Origin: BOG-932 sp965276835
Lineage (GTDB): Bacteria > Pseudomonadota > Alphaproteobacteria > BOG-932 > Roseiterribacteraceae
Length of the DNA stretch: 64,000 nt
Assembly (NCBI GenBank): GCA_965276835.1
Contig: OZ255631.1
Span: 1,364,001 to 1,428,000, forward strand
Direction of reading: 5' to 3'
The notes below the pieces were generated by a model. The model was given only the letters and a program-made list of their open reading frames with translations. It made no database searches and was not told where the DNA came from. The translations under genes were made by a program, and so were the position numbers. Every line of letters starts with the position of its first letter. Within the stretch, counting starts at the first letter, position 1. Positions 42,660-51,299 of this stretch are shown in pieces.

Positions 42660-44462
42660 TCATCGTCCATCGACCGTAATCGCCAGAACCGCATCGCCCC
42701 TGCGCGGCGAGGTCGCGGAGGCGTTGCCCGAATTCACGAACAAGGTCCCGTTCGCAACCACCTGAGGCGCACCATCCAGATTGCCGCCATAGGCCTTGGC
42801 GCTGTTGACCGCGTCATAAGCCTGCGCCGTGTCCATATCCCACAGCAGCTTGCCGTCGCCGGTCGAAAAGGCGCGCAAGTGGCCGTCGAGGGAACCCGAC
42901 AGAACGGCGCCCGGGATCGTTGTGACCGCGCCGGGCGCACGGTGCTCGCAACCAGTCGCGCCCCAGGCGCAGGGCGGCGTCAAAGCCGGCACGCGCCACG
43001 CCGTCTTTCCGGCGGTCAGCGTCAGTGCAACCAGGCCGCCGGGACCGTTGGACGCAGGCGCTCCAGCGCCGGGGTTCGCTGCGAAAATGATGTCTCGTTC
43101 GGCGGTCAGGCCCCACATTGCGTCGCCCGGTCCGCCCTTGCCGATGCGCGTCTGCCACAGCAGCTTGCCCTTGCTGTCCGGGTCGAAGGCCCAGACGATG
43201 CCGGCCTTGGAGCCGGCGACGATTACTTGCCGTCCGTCCGATCCGGTCTGCAGCATTGGGGGAGCGGTGAAGTCGAAATCCACCCCCATCGGGTCCGGGC
43301 AGTTTCCCGCCGCCTTGCCATCGCAGCGATATAGCCAGATGTCGTTCGGCGTGCCTTGCGTGGCCCAGACCCGGCGCCCGGTGCCGATATCGAACGCGAC
43401 GACCGCGTCGGTGCCGTCGGCCGCCGGGGCAGAATAGGCGTTGCCGGTGGCCGCATAGACCAGCCGCCGCTTCGGATCGATTGTCGGCGCCGACCAGACG
43501 CCGCCGCCCGACGGGCCGAACATCTGCGTGCCGGCCGAATTCACGCGGGTGGGTTTGGGCTCCTCGGCGATCGCATAGCCGCGCCAGACGATCCTGCCGT
43601 CCTTGGCATCCAGCGCCACGACGCCGCCACGGAACTTGCAGCAGGGAAATGCCGGATCGAGCGCATCGGACTCATCGTTGGCGGTGATGGGGACATAAAC
43701 GCGACCGTCGTAATAGGTGACCGGACCGACGATCTGCGCGCTTGGGTAAGGATCGGCGCGAACCTGCCACAATAACTTCCCGGTCGCGGCGTCCACTGCG
43801 CGCACCTGGGCCGTCTGGTCGCCGAAGAATGCCGCATCGGTCTTGCCCGCGACACCAACGGCAACGGCGCTGCGCACCGGGGCGTCGGTTTCATAGGACC
43901 AGCGTGTGCAGCCGGTTGCGCTGTCGAGCGCTGTGACCTGGCCCAGGCGGCTGACCACGAACAGCGTGTTGCCGGCGACCACCGGCCCGCCCGTCAGACC
44001 GGGCAGCGCGAACGCCCACTTCACCTTCATGCGCGGCAGATCCGCCGCCTGAAAGCCGGGCGCGGGCTGGAACCGCGTGTTCGCCGCGTCGCCGCCCCAG
44101 TCCGGCCACTGTCCAGAAGCCGCGACCGCCCCGCCTGCCGTGCGGCACAGATTGGCGTTCGGGTCCGGCAGGGAATCGCGCGGGCGGCCGGTCAGATAGG
44201 TTGCGAGCGCGCCGATCTGATCCGCCGACAGACTGGCTGCCTGCTGGCGCATCGGGCCGCGGGTCAGCGCGAAGATGATCTCGCTGGGCAGACGGGGCAC
44301 CAGATAGGCGCGGCTGGGCGTGCGGCCCGTCGCATTCTCATGGCATGCGGCGCAATGCGCGGTGTAGAGCGCCGCACCCTCCTGTGCCTGTGCAGTGTGG
44401 GACATGGCGCACAGCAGAACCGTGAGCGCCAACGCGGCCGATCTGGCAAACATGAGTCTCAC
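42660..44462 (-). CDS. Cytochrome c/PQQ dehydrogenase, polyvinyl-alcohol-dehydrogenase-like
   Basis: A 600-residue periplasmic quinohemoprotein with signal peptide (cleavage after AQA26). Residues 28-92 are a class I cytochrome c (CAACH at 37-41; probable axial Met71). From about 115 a PQQ-type beta-propeller follows: WPDWGGDAANTRFQPAPGFQ, several blades ending in the pattern VxALDxxTGxxxW, ATGNAYSAP and VDFDFTAPPML. N-terminal cytochrome before the propeller is the layout of polyvinyl-alcohol dehydrogenase. It oxidises an alcohol and passes electrons to the respiratory chain; the substrate is not proven. Its start overlaps the upstream D-aminoacylase stop by 4 bp. Confidence 0.88.
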   Translation of the reverse strand: MRLMFARSAALALTVLLCAMSHTAQAQEGAALYTAHCAACHENATGRTPSRAYLVPRLPSEIIFALTRGPMRQQAASLSADQIGALATYLTGRPRDSLPDPNANLCRTAGGAVAASGQWPDWGGDAANTRFQPAPGFQAADLPRMKVKWAFALPGLTGGPVVAGNTLFVVSRLGQVTALDSATGCTRWSYETDAPVRSAVAVGVAGKTDAAFFGDQTAQVRAVDAATGKLLWQVRADPYPSAQIVGPVTYYDGRVYVPITANDESDALDPAFPCCKFRGGVVALDAKDGRIVWRGYAIAEEPKPTRVNSAGTQMFGPSGGGVWSAPTIDPKRRLVYAATGNAYSAPAADGTDAVVAFDIGTGRRVWATQGTPNDIWLYRCDGKAAGNCPDPMGVDFDFTAPPMLQTGSDGRQVIVAGSKAGIVWAFDPDSKGKLLWQTRIGKGGPGDAMWGLTAERDIIFAANPGAGAPASNGPGGLVALTLTAGKTAWRVPALTPPCAWGATGCEHRAPGAVTTIPGAVLSGSLDGHLRAFSTGDGKLLWDMDTAQAYDAVNSAKAYGGNLDGAPQVVANGTLFVNSGNASATSPRRGDAVLAITVDGR

Positions 44463-46177
44463 GGCGCGGCTTGCGGGCCCCGCACCAGCCGGCCCGGCAG
44501 GGCATCGGTTGCAATACCTTCGCGGGCGGTGACTTGACCGTGGACGACGGTGGCGTCGTAGCCGCTGGCCGTCTGGATGATGCGGCGGCCGCCGGCCGGC
44601 AGGTCTGTGCGGATTTCGGGGGCGCCGAGCCGCAACCGGTCGAAATCGATGACATTGATATCGGCGCGATAGCCGGGGCGCAGAAGACCGCGGTCTTTCA
44701 GCCCGATGACCTTCGCGGTATCGCTGGTCAGCGACTTCACAACGAACGGCAGGCCGAGCTTTTCGCCGCGCGAGCGGTCACGGGCCCAATGGGTCAGCAT
44801 GAAGGTCGAATAAGTCGCGTCGCACATGACGCCGAGATGCGCGCCGCCGTCGCCCAGGCCCGGCACCGTGTCGCGATGGACTAGCATCTCCCGCGTCGCG
44901 TCGAGCGACTTGTCGACATAATTCACGGTGGCGACGAACAGCATTGCCCGCCCGTCTTTCTCCAGCAGCAGGTCATAGGCCAGCTCCGCCGGCTGAATGC
45001 CACGGCGGCGGGCCTCGGCGGCGATGCTGGCCTCCGGCAATGGTTCGTAATTCGGTGGATCGTTCAGCGGATAGATGCGGTCGAAATCGCGCGCGAAGGT
45101 GGCCAGCAGGTTCTCCGGATTGGGATCGGTCGCCTCGCCGATGATCTGCGCCCGGATTTCGGGTTTGCGCAGTTCGGTCAGCCGCTCGGCAAACGGCAGA
45201 TGCGCCAGCTTCTTGTAAGTCTCGGTCGTGACGAACGGATTCAGGGTCAGGCTGTGGCTGAGCAGCATGCCGATGGCGCGCGGCATGACCTGGACCGAGA
45301 TCGGCAAGCCGTCATCGTTGGCCTGCCTGGTCAGGTCCAAGACCTTCCGCCAATTGTCCGGCACGCCGTTGGCCTGGACCAGCGAGAATGCGACCGGGCA
45401 GCCGGAGCGTTCCGCCACGCGGCGGATCAGCGCAAAGGTCGTCTCCACATCCTCCCAATCCACGGCATATTGCAGGACGCCCTGGCCGCCGCTGTGCGCG
45501 GCAATGGCCAGCATGGTCAGTTCTTCCTCGCCGGCCCTCAAGGTCGGCACCGATTGCCCATCGCTGGAGCGGTGGAAGATGGTGCGCGAGGTCCCAATGC
45601 CGAATGCGCCAGCGGCCATCGCCTCGCAAACCAAGGGCGCCATGCGGGCCAGATCGTCGGCGGTCGCCGCCTCATGCTTCGATGCGCGCTCGCCCATCGC
45701 GAAGACGCGCAGCGCCGCGTGCGGGATATAGCCGCCGATATCGATGTCGAACCGCCGCGCGGCCAGGGCATCGAAATATTCCGGGAAACTTTCCCAGTTC
45801 CACGGGATACCCTCGGTCAGCACGACATTGGGAATGTCCTCGATCCCCTCCATCAGCCGGATCAGCAACTCGCGCTGTTCCGGCCGGCAGGGCGCGAAGC
45901 CGACGCCGCAATTGCCCATAATCGCCGTGGTGACGCCATGCAGCGATGAGGGCGCCAGCCGGTTGTCCCAGGTCGCCTGACCGTCATAATGGGTGTGCAA
46001 GTCGACGAAGCCGGGCGTGACGATCCTGCCCTTGGCGTCGATCTCCTCCGTGCCTTGCTGCGCCGTGTGGCGCTCGATCGCGGCGATCTTGCCGCCCGTA
46101 ATAACGATATCGGATTCGAACGGCTCGCCGCCGTTGCCGTCGACAATCGTGCCGCCGCGTATGACCAGGTCAGCCAT
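44459..46177 (-). CDS. D-aminoacylase-like amidohydrolase
   Basis: A 572-residue amidohydrolase_3 protein. GFVDLHTHYDGQATWD (His61, His63) binds zinc; MGNCGVGFAPCRP with Cys89 matches the zinc-bridging Cys of N-acyl-D-amino-acid deacylases; GDGGAHLGVMCDATYSTFML carries the catalytic Asp; GLLRPGYRADINVIDFDRL is the C-terminal beta-sandwich motif. Likely to hydrolyse an N-acyl-D-amino acid or a related cyclic amide. It starts 2 nt after the paralogous gene and overlaps the PQQ dehydrogenase start by 4 bp. Confidence 0.87.
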   Translation of the reverse strand: MADLVIRGGTIVDGNGGEPFESDIVITGGKIAAIERHTAQQGTEEIDAKGRIVTPGFVDLHTHYDGQATWDNRLAPSSLHGVTTAIMGNCGVGFAPCRPEQRELLIRLMEGIEDIPNVVLTEGIPWNWESFPEYFDALAARRFDIDIGGYIPHAALRVFAMGERASKHEAATADDLARMAPLVCEAMAAGAFGIGTSRTIFHRSSDGQSVPTLRAGEEELTMLAIAAHSGGQGVLQYAVDWEDVETTFALIRRVAERSGCPVAFSLVQANGVPDNWRKVLDLTRQANDDGLPISVQVMPRAIGMLLSHSLTLNPFVTTETYKKLAHLPFAERLTELRKPEIRAQIIGEATDPNPENLLATFARDFDRIYPLNDPPNYEPLPEASIAAEARRRGIQPAELAYDLLLEKDGRAMLFVATVNYVDKSLDATREMLVHRDTVPGLGDGGAHLGVMCDATYSTFMLTHWARDRSRGEKLGLPFVVKSLTSDTAKVIGLKDRGLLRPGYRADINVIDFDRLRLGAPEIRTDLPAGGRRIIQTASGYDATVVHGQVTAREGIATDALPGRLVRGPQAAP

Positions 46178-46179
46178 CT

Positions 46180-47928
46180 TTACCCCCTCGCCCGGCTGCG
46201 GATCAGCTTGCCGGGGCGCAATCCGGTATCCTCACCGTCACGCTGGATGATCTGCCCGGCGACCATCGTGGCGACATACCCTGTCGCCTTCTGCATCAGG
46301 CGCGGTCCGCCGGCCGGCAGGTCGCGGATCATGCGCGGCGGGTCGAAGCCCAGCCGCGCGAAATCGATGATATTGATGTCGGCACGCAGCCCCGGATTCA
46401 ACATGCCCCGGTCGCGCATGCCATAGAGCGCGGCCGTGTCGGCGGTCTGTTTCTTGACGATATATTCCAGCGGGAAACGCTGCCCGGCCGTCCGATCACG
46501 GACCCAGTGGGTCAACATGAAGGTCGGGATGCCTCCGTCGCAGATGGTGGAGACATGCGCCCCGCCATCGGCCGCGCCGGGAATCGAATATGGGTTGGCC
46601 AGCATGTCATAGACCGGCCCCAGATCGCCGTTGGCGAAACCCATGAAGGGATATTGAATGAAGCTCTCGCCGCCGTCTTCGAGCATGATATCGAGCACGA
46701 CCTCGCGCGGATCGCGTGCCTGAGTGGCCGCAATGGCGGCGATGCTGCGATCCGGCGTCGGCTCATATTCCGGCGGGTTGCCCAGTGCGTAAACCTTGCT
46801 CCAGTCCAGGTTCATCTGGCCGGCAAACGGATCGGAAGGATCGTCGGCGCCATAGACATTGGCGACACCCTCCAACGCCATGCGGCGGCGCAGTTCGGGG
46901 TCGGCCTTCAGCCGCCGCACCATCTCCTCGAACGGCAGGTCCTTCAGCGACTTGAAGGTTACCCCCCGGATGAAGGGATGAAACTTGCTGCGCAGGCCGA
47001 GCATCACGCTGATCGCGCGGCAGAACACCTGCGGCACCACGACCGCGCCGCGTGTCCGCGCCTCGTCGCAATATTGCAATTGATGCGCCCACCAGTTCGG
47101 CCGCTGATTGTGCTGCAGGCACAGGAACGTGATCGGGCAGCCGGTCTTGGCCGAGACATCCGCCATCCAGGCGAGTTCCGTCGCCGGCGCGTCCGAACTT
47201 TCGTCCGGTGTGGTCGGCGCGACTTCCAGCACGCCGTGCCCGCTGCGCGCGAGCGTTTCGGCGATGGCATAGACCTCATCCGCCTCGGCATAGGTGCCGG
47301 GCACGGGCACGCCGTCCACCGCCTTATGAAACACGGTGCGCGACGTGGAAAACCCGAACGACCCCGCGTTCTGTGCCTCGGCTGTCAGACGCACCATTTC
47401 GGCGATGTTGGCGGCTGTCGCTGGTTCCTTGCGGCCTGCCCTGTCGCCCATGACATAAGCGCGCAACGCCCCGTGCGGCATCTGGGCGGCGATATCCAGC
47501 GCCCAGCTCTTGCTGCTCAGCGCATCGAGATATTCCGGGAAAGTCTCCCATTCCCAGTTGATGCCCTCGGCGAGTGCGGTGCCGGGAATATCCTCGACGC
47601 CCTCCATCAGGCCGATCAGCCAGTCGCGCTTATCGGGCCGCGCAGGGGCAAAGCCGACGCCGCAATTGCCCATCAGAACGGTGGTGACGCCGTGCCAGAA
47701 TGAGGGTGCGAGCTGCGAATCCCAGGTGACCTGCCCGTCATAATGCGAATGGATATCGACCCAACCCGGCGTGACCAGCAGGCCCTCGGCGTCGATCGTT
47801 TCCCGCGCGTCAGCGCTAACGCGGCCGACCTCGGCGATCAGCCCGTCTTGTATCGCCACATCGGCGGTAAACGGCGCCGCACCGGTGCCGTCCACGACTG
47901 TGCCGCCCTTAATGATCCGATCGTACAT
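46180..47928 (-). CDS. D-aminoacylase-like amidohydrolase (tandem paralogue)
   Basis: A 582-residue protein of the same family as the next gene. GWVDIHSHYDGQVTWD (His60, His62), MGNCGVGFAPARP with Cys89, GFSTSRTVFHKAVDGVPVPG, and DGGAHVSTICDGGIPTFML are visible. The ATG at 47928 has GGGGGAAGG just before it; a longer frame at 47958 loses this site. It is the first gene of the four-gene operon that includes the PQQ dehydrogenase. The substrate is unknown. Confidence 0.87.
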   Translation of the reverse strand: MYDRIIKGGTVVDGTGAAPFTADVAIQDGLIAEVGRVSADARETIDAEGLLVTPGWVDIHSHYDGQVTWDSQLAPSFWHGVTTVLMGNCGVGFAPARPDKRDWLIGLMEGVEDIPGTALAEGINWEWETFPEYLDALSSKSWALDIAAQMPHGALRAYVMGDRAGRKEPATAANIAEMVRLTAEAQNAGSFGFSTSRTVFHKAVDGVPVPGTYAEADEVYAIAETLARSGHGVLEVAPTTPDESSDAPATELAWMADVSAKTGCPITFLCLQHNQRPNWWAHQLQYCDEARTRGAVVVPQVFCRAISVMLGLRSKFHPFIRGVTFKSLKDLPFEEMVRRLKADPELRRRMALEGVANVYGADDPSDPFAGQMNLDWSKVYALGNPPEYEPTPDRSIAAIAATQARDPREVVLDIMLEDGGESFIQYPFMGFANGDLGPVYDMLANPYSIPGAADGGAHVSTICDGGIPTFMLTHWVRDRTAGQRFPLEYIVKKQTADTAALYGMRDRGMLNPGLRADINIIDFARLGFDPPRMIRDLPAGGPRLMQKATGYVATMVAGQIIQRDGEDTGLRPGKLIRSRARG

Positions 47929-48018
47929 GCCTTCCCCCGAAGACCGCTTAATCCGCATCTAACCTTTAAATGATGATGAGCATGATCGCGAGGGATATCC
48001 AAGGGCTTATCATAGGCT

Positions 48019-49122
48019 CTAACCTTGTTCGCCACGCTGAGATGCCTGCATCCGCGCCGCCACAGCATCCCCGGTTTCGGTGGCCAGCAGCCACATCAGC
48101 TTGGTCAGCGCCGCCTCTTGCGTCAGGTCCTGGCCGCTGATGACACCTGCCGCCTGAAGCGCCGAACTGGCGGCGTAGCGGCCCATTTTGACACTGCCTT
48201 CGAGGCATTGGGTCGCGTTGACGACGATCTTTCCCTCGGCCACGGCATCGCGGATGACAGCCACGAATTCCGGGTTTTCCGGCACGTTGCCGGTTCCGAA
48301 GCTGCGCAGGATGAAACCCTGCGCGTCGGCGCTCAGCATGTTCGCCAGCACGGCCGCGCTCATCCCCGGATAGAGCGTTACGGTGGTCACGCTTTCCTTC
48401 AGGGCCGTATGCGCGATGAAGGGAGCGGCCGGCGGGTCAAGCAGTACGGTTCCGTCGATCTCGATCGATTCGCCGATACGGCCCAGATGCGGATAGTTCG
48501 GCGTATCGAAGCCCTGCCAGCGCGACGTGCTGACCTTGGTCGTCCGGTTGCCGCGCAGCAGCAGGTCGGCGAAGCAGATCGCAACCTCCGGCACGCAGGG
48601 CAAGCCGGTTGCCTTGTAGCCGGCGATATAAAGGGCGTTGACCAGGTTGAGCGCGCCGTCGGTCCGAGCGTCGGCGATCGGCAGTTGCGAGCCGGTCATG
48701 ATGACGGGTTTCGACAGGTTCTCCAGAAGGAACGACAGGGCCGACGCGGTGTAGGCCATGGTGTCGGTGCCGTGCAGGATGACGAAGCCGTCATAGTCCT
48801 GATAATTTCGGGCGATCTGCGCCGCCATATAGCGCCATTCGAGCGGACCGACGCTGGAGGAATCGAGCGCACCGACGGAATTCCGGTCGAAGTCGCTCAG
48901 CGGTTTCATATCCCAGGCGACGTGGGTCAGCGGATTGCCGATCCTGGCCGCCGCGAGCAATTCGGCCTGCGTACCCGGACGCAAGGGACTGGACGTGTCG
49001 ACCGGGTCGGCGTGGACCATCCCGATGGTTCCACCCGTGTATATCACCAGAACATTAGTTTTTCTGTTGGTTTTCAATAGTTCTGCCCTCCTAAACTGTT
49101 CATCAAGCTTATCCGGTGACAT
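48019..49122 (-). CDS. ansA: Type I L-asparaginase
   Basis: A 367-residue asparaginase. IYTGGTIGMVHADPVDTSSP carries the nucleophile Thr (TGGTIG, residues 29-34), and VILHGTDTMAYTASALSFLL carries the second Thr-Asp pair (Thr119, Asp120) with the conserved Lys in SKPVIMTGSQLP. No signal peptide: a cytosolic type I enzyme converting asparagine to aspartate and ammonia. It is divergent from the histidine kinase gene and upstream of the D-aminoacylase operon with an 90-bp gap. Confidence 0.92.
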   Translation of the reverse strand: MSPDKLDEQFRRAELLKTNRKTNVLVIYTGGTIGMVHADPVDTSSPLRPGTQAELLAAARIGNPLTHVAWDMKPLSDFDRNSVGALDSSSVGPLEWRYMAAQIARNYQDYDGFVILHGTDTMAYTASALSFLLENLSKPVIMTGSQLPIADARTDGALNLVNALYIAGYKATGLPCVPEVAICFADLLLRGNRTTKVSTSRWQGFDTPNYPHLGRIGESIEIDGTVLLDPPAAPFIAHTALKESVTTVTLYPGMSAAVLANMLSADAQGFILRSFGTGNVPENPEFVAVIRDAVAEGKIVVNATQCLEGSVKMGRYAASSALQAAGVISGQDLTQEAALTKLMWLLATETGDAVAARMQASQRGEQG

Positions 49123-49220
49123 ATCTTACCAAGTCGTCCACAGAGGGCGCCCGGCAACTGTGGCCCCCTTACAGCTTCGCTGTTATTGTCCGCGCGGTCC
49201 TAACTGAAAGCACCGCCTCC

Positions 49221-50597
49221 ATGTCGTTGAAGGTCCGCTTGATTGCGCTGGTTGCAGGCGCTCTCCTGATCAGCCTCGCGGCGACATTGCTGCTGATCGG
49301 CCTGTCCGCATCCAGATGGGTGCAGGCCGAGATCGATACCGATGCGCGGATGGCAGGGCAGCTGGTTCAGGCGCGAATCGCGGAAGAGGCCGAGGAATCG
49401 GAGTCCCCCAACCGCATAGCAGACCTGTTGCGCGCGCTGGAAACCACCCATCATTTGCATGCGCGTTTTATATCCGATGACGCGGCGCCGGACGAGGATG
49501 CGCTTCCCCAAACCGCAATTTCAGCGCCCTCCTGGCTTGGACCGCTTTTGGGCGTCCGCCCGACGGTTCAAAAGCTCCCCGTGATCCGCGACGGCGAAAC
49601 CCAAGGCTGGATCGTTATCACGACGGACCCGGGCACCGGCATAGCCAAAGTTTGGCGGATGGTCGAAATCGGCCTTGCGGCCATCGCGCTGTTCTCGATC
49701 TTGGCGCTGGCGCTCGTCGCCTTCGGCCTGACCCAAGGCCTGCGTCCGTTGGGCCGGCTCGCATCCGGCTTGGCCAGGATCGGTTCCGGCGACTACACGC
49801 TGCGCGTGGGAAGCGAGGGCCCGGCGGAGATCGCCCTGCTGGGCCGGCATTTCGACCTGATGGCGGACCGGTTGCAATCGATGCAAACACGCACGCGAGC
49901 TCTGACCGCGCAGCTTCTGGCGGTTCAGGAACGGGAGCGCCGCGATATCGCGCGGGACCTTCACGACGATTTGGGACCCTGCCTGCTGGCCGCCAACCTG
50001 GACGTGCTGGCGCTCGCCCGCCTCAACCAGGCGCAAGCCGAAACTTCGGCGCGCGACGGGGTCGAGGAATGCGCTCGCGGTCTAAGGGATGCGCTCGGCC
50101 GAATGCAGGGCCAGGTCCGCGGCATGATCAGCCGGCTTCACCTCGAATCCGGCGATACGTTCGACCTGGGCGCCGCGACAGCCGACCTGGCGGGATTTTG
50201 GCGCGAACGATGCCCGGAAATCACGTGGCATGTGGCGCCTTGGGACCGTTGGCCGGAACTGCCGCCGGCCCAGGCCGTGCCGCTTCAGCGGATATTGCAG
50301 GAAGCCGTCAGCAACGCCGTCCGCCATGGCGGCGCGAGAAATATCTATATCGACTGTTCCCGCGAGGCGGGCGCGACCGTCGTGCAGGTGCGTGACGACG
50401 GCGTCGGAATCCCGGAGCAGGTACCGGCCGGGTTCGGCATCCCCGGAATGCGGGAGCGGATCGAGGCGCTCGGCGGTTCGTTGACGATCGACAGCCGTCG
50501 AGGGCAAGGAACAACTGTTGCGGCGCGGCTGCCTGCCGTCGAAGCGGACACGAACACAAGCAAGGACGATATCGTCCCGGATCGAGCAGTTGCATGA
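49221..50597 (+). CDS. NarL-type membrane histidine kinase
   Basis: A 458-residue sensor kinase. Two membrane helices (about residues 7-28 and 148-170) frame a periplasmic domain of about 115 residues. A HAMP domain follows (about 171-225), then HisKA_3 with RRDIARDLHDDLG (phospho-acceptor His248) and an ATPase domain with N box EAVSNAVRHG (361-370) and G1 box DDGVGI (392-397). The ATG at 49221 starts the first helix. It overlaps the response regulator start by 4 bp. The signal is unknown. Confidence 0.9.
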   Translation: MSLKVRLIALVAGALLISLAATLLLIGLSASRWVQAEIDTDARMAGQLVQARIAEEAEESESPNRIADLLRALETTHHLHARFISDDAAPDEDALPQTAISAPSWLGPLLGVRPTVQKLPVIRDGETQGWIVITTDPGTGIAKVWRMVEIGLAAIALFSILALALVAFGLTQGLRPLGRLASGLARIGSGDYTLRVGSEGPAEIALLGRHFDLMADRLQSMQTRTRALTAQLLAVQERERRDIARDLHDDLGPCLLAANLDVLALARLNQAQAETSARDGVEECARGLRDALGRMQGQVRGMISRLHLESGDTFDLGAATADLAGFWRERCPEITWHVAPWDRWPELPPAQAVPLQRILQEAVSNAVRHGGARNIYIDCSREAGATVVQVRDDGVGIPEQVPAGFGIPGMRERIEALGGSLTIDSRRGQGTTVAARLPAVEADTNTSKDDIVPDRAVA

Positions 50598-51220
50598 ACA
50601 TCCTGATTATCGACGACCATCCCCTGCTCCGATCCGGATTAGGACGATTGTTCGCGATCGAATTCGGCGCCACGATCGTCGAAGCATCCAATGCGGCCGA
50701 GGGTCTGGAACAATTCCACAAGGTCAGACCGGATGTGGTCGTTCTTGACCTGAACCTTCCCGACCAAAGCGGATTGTCGGTACTTCGCCGGCTGAAGAGC
50801 GACGATCCGGCGGCACGCATCGTTATCCTGAGCATGCACGGCGATACTCTTTCGGCCGCATCCTGTCTGCGCAGCGGGGCGATTGCCTATCTCAGCAAAA
50901 GCGCCGAGCCCGAGCTGATCCTGGAGGCGGTTCGCAAGGCGCTTCAGGGGCAACCCTACCTGCAGCCGACGATCGCGCAGGATTTGGCTATCCAGCAGAT
51001 GACGAAACCCGAGACGCCGATTCACAGTCTGCGCGCCCTCGATCTGGAAATATTGCAGTTGATCTTGGCCGGTAAGCGGTTGGATCAAATCGCCCAGACA
51101 CTCGGTCTGGCGGAAAAGACCGTGGCCAACCGCAAGACCTGGCTTCGCGCCAAGCTGAACGTGGCCAACGATGTCGAGTTGGTGAAGGCAGCGCTTGCCG
51201 CCGGCATGACGGTCGGCTGA
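50594..51220 (+). CDS. NarL/LuxR-type response regulator
   Basis: A 208-residue protein. The receiver domain (1-120) has acidic residues in ILIIDDHPLLR, the phospho-acceptor Asp52 in VVVLDLNLP, and Lys in AYLSKSAEP. The output domain (about 143-208) is a LuxR-type helix-turn-helix (LDLEILQLILAGKRLDQIAQ, then LGLAEKTVANRKTWLRAKL). It is coupled to the kinase upstream and converges on the phosphoesterase gene. Confidence 0.92.
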   Translation: MNILIIDDHPLLRSGLGRLFAIEFGATIVEASNAAEGLEQFHKVRPDVVVLDLNLPDQSGLSVLRRLKSDDPAARIVILSMHGDTLSAASCLRSGAIAYLSKSAEPELILEAVRKALQGQPYLQPTIAQDLAIQQMTKPETPIHSLRALDLEILQLILAGKRLDQIAQTLGLAEKTVANRKTWLRAKLNVANDVELVKAALAAGMTVG

Positions 51221-51240
51221 TCGGTTATTTTAAGCGCATG

Positions 51241-51272
51241 AAAAAACCCTCCCCCCGTTTCCGGGGAGAGGG
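51241..51272 (-). terminator. Rho-independent terminator of the phosphoesterase gene
   Basis: CCCTC (247-251) pairs with GAGGG (268-272) and CCCC with GGGG inside it, around a short loop. On the minus strand it is followed by six T. It lies between the convergent response regulator and phosphoesterase genes and could act in both directions, but only the minus strand has the T-run. Confidence 0.8.
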
Positions 51273-51299
51273 CTCTCTTAGTCTATCCGCCGATGGCGT

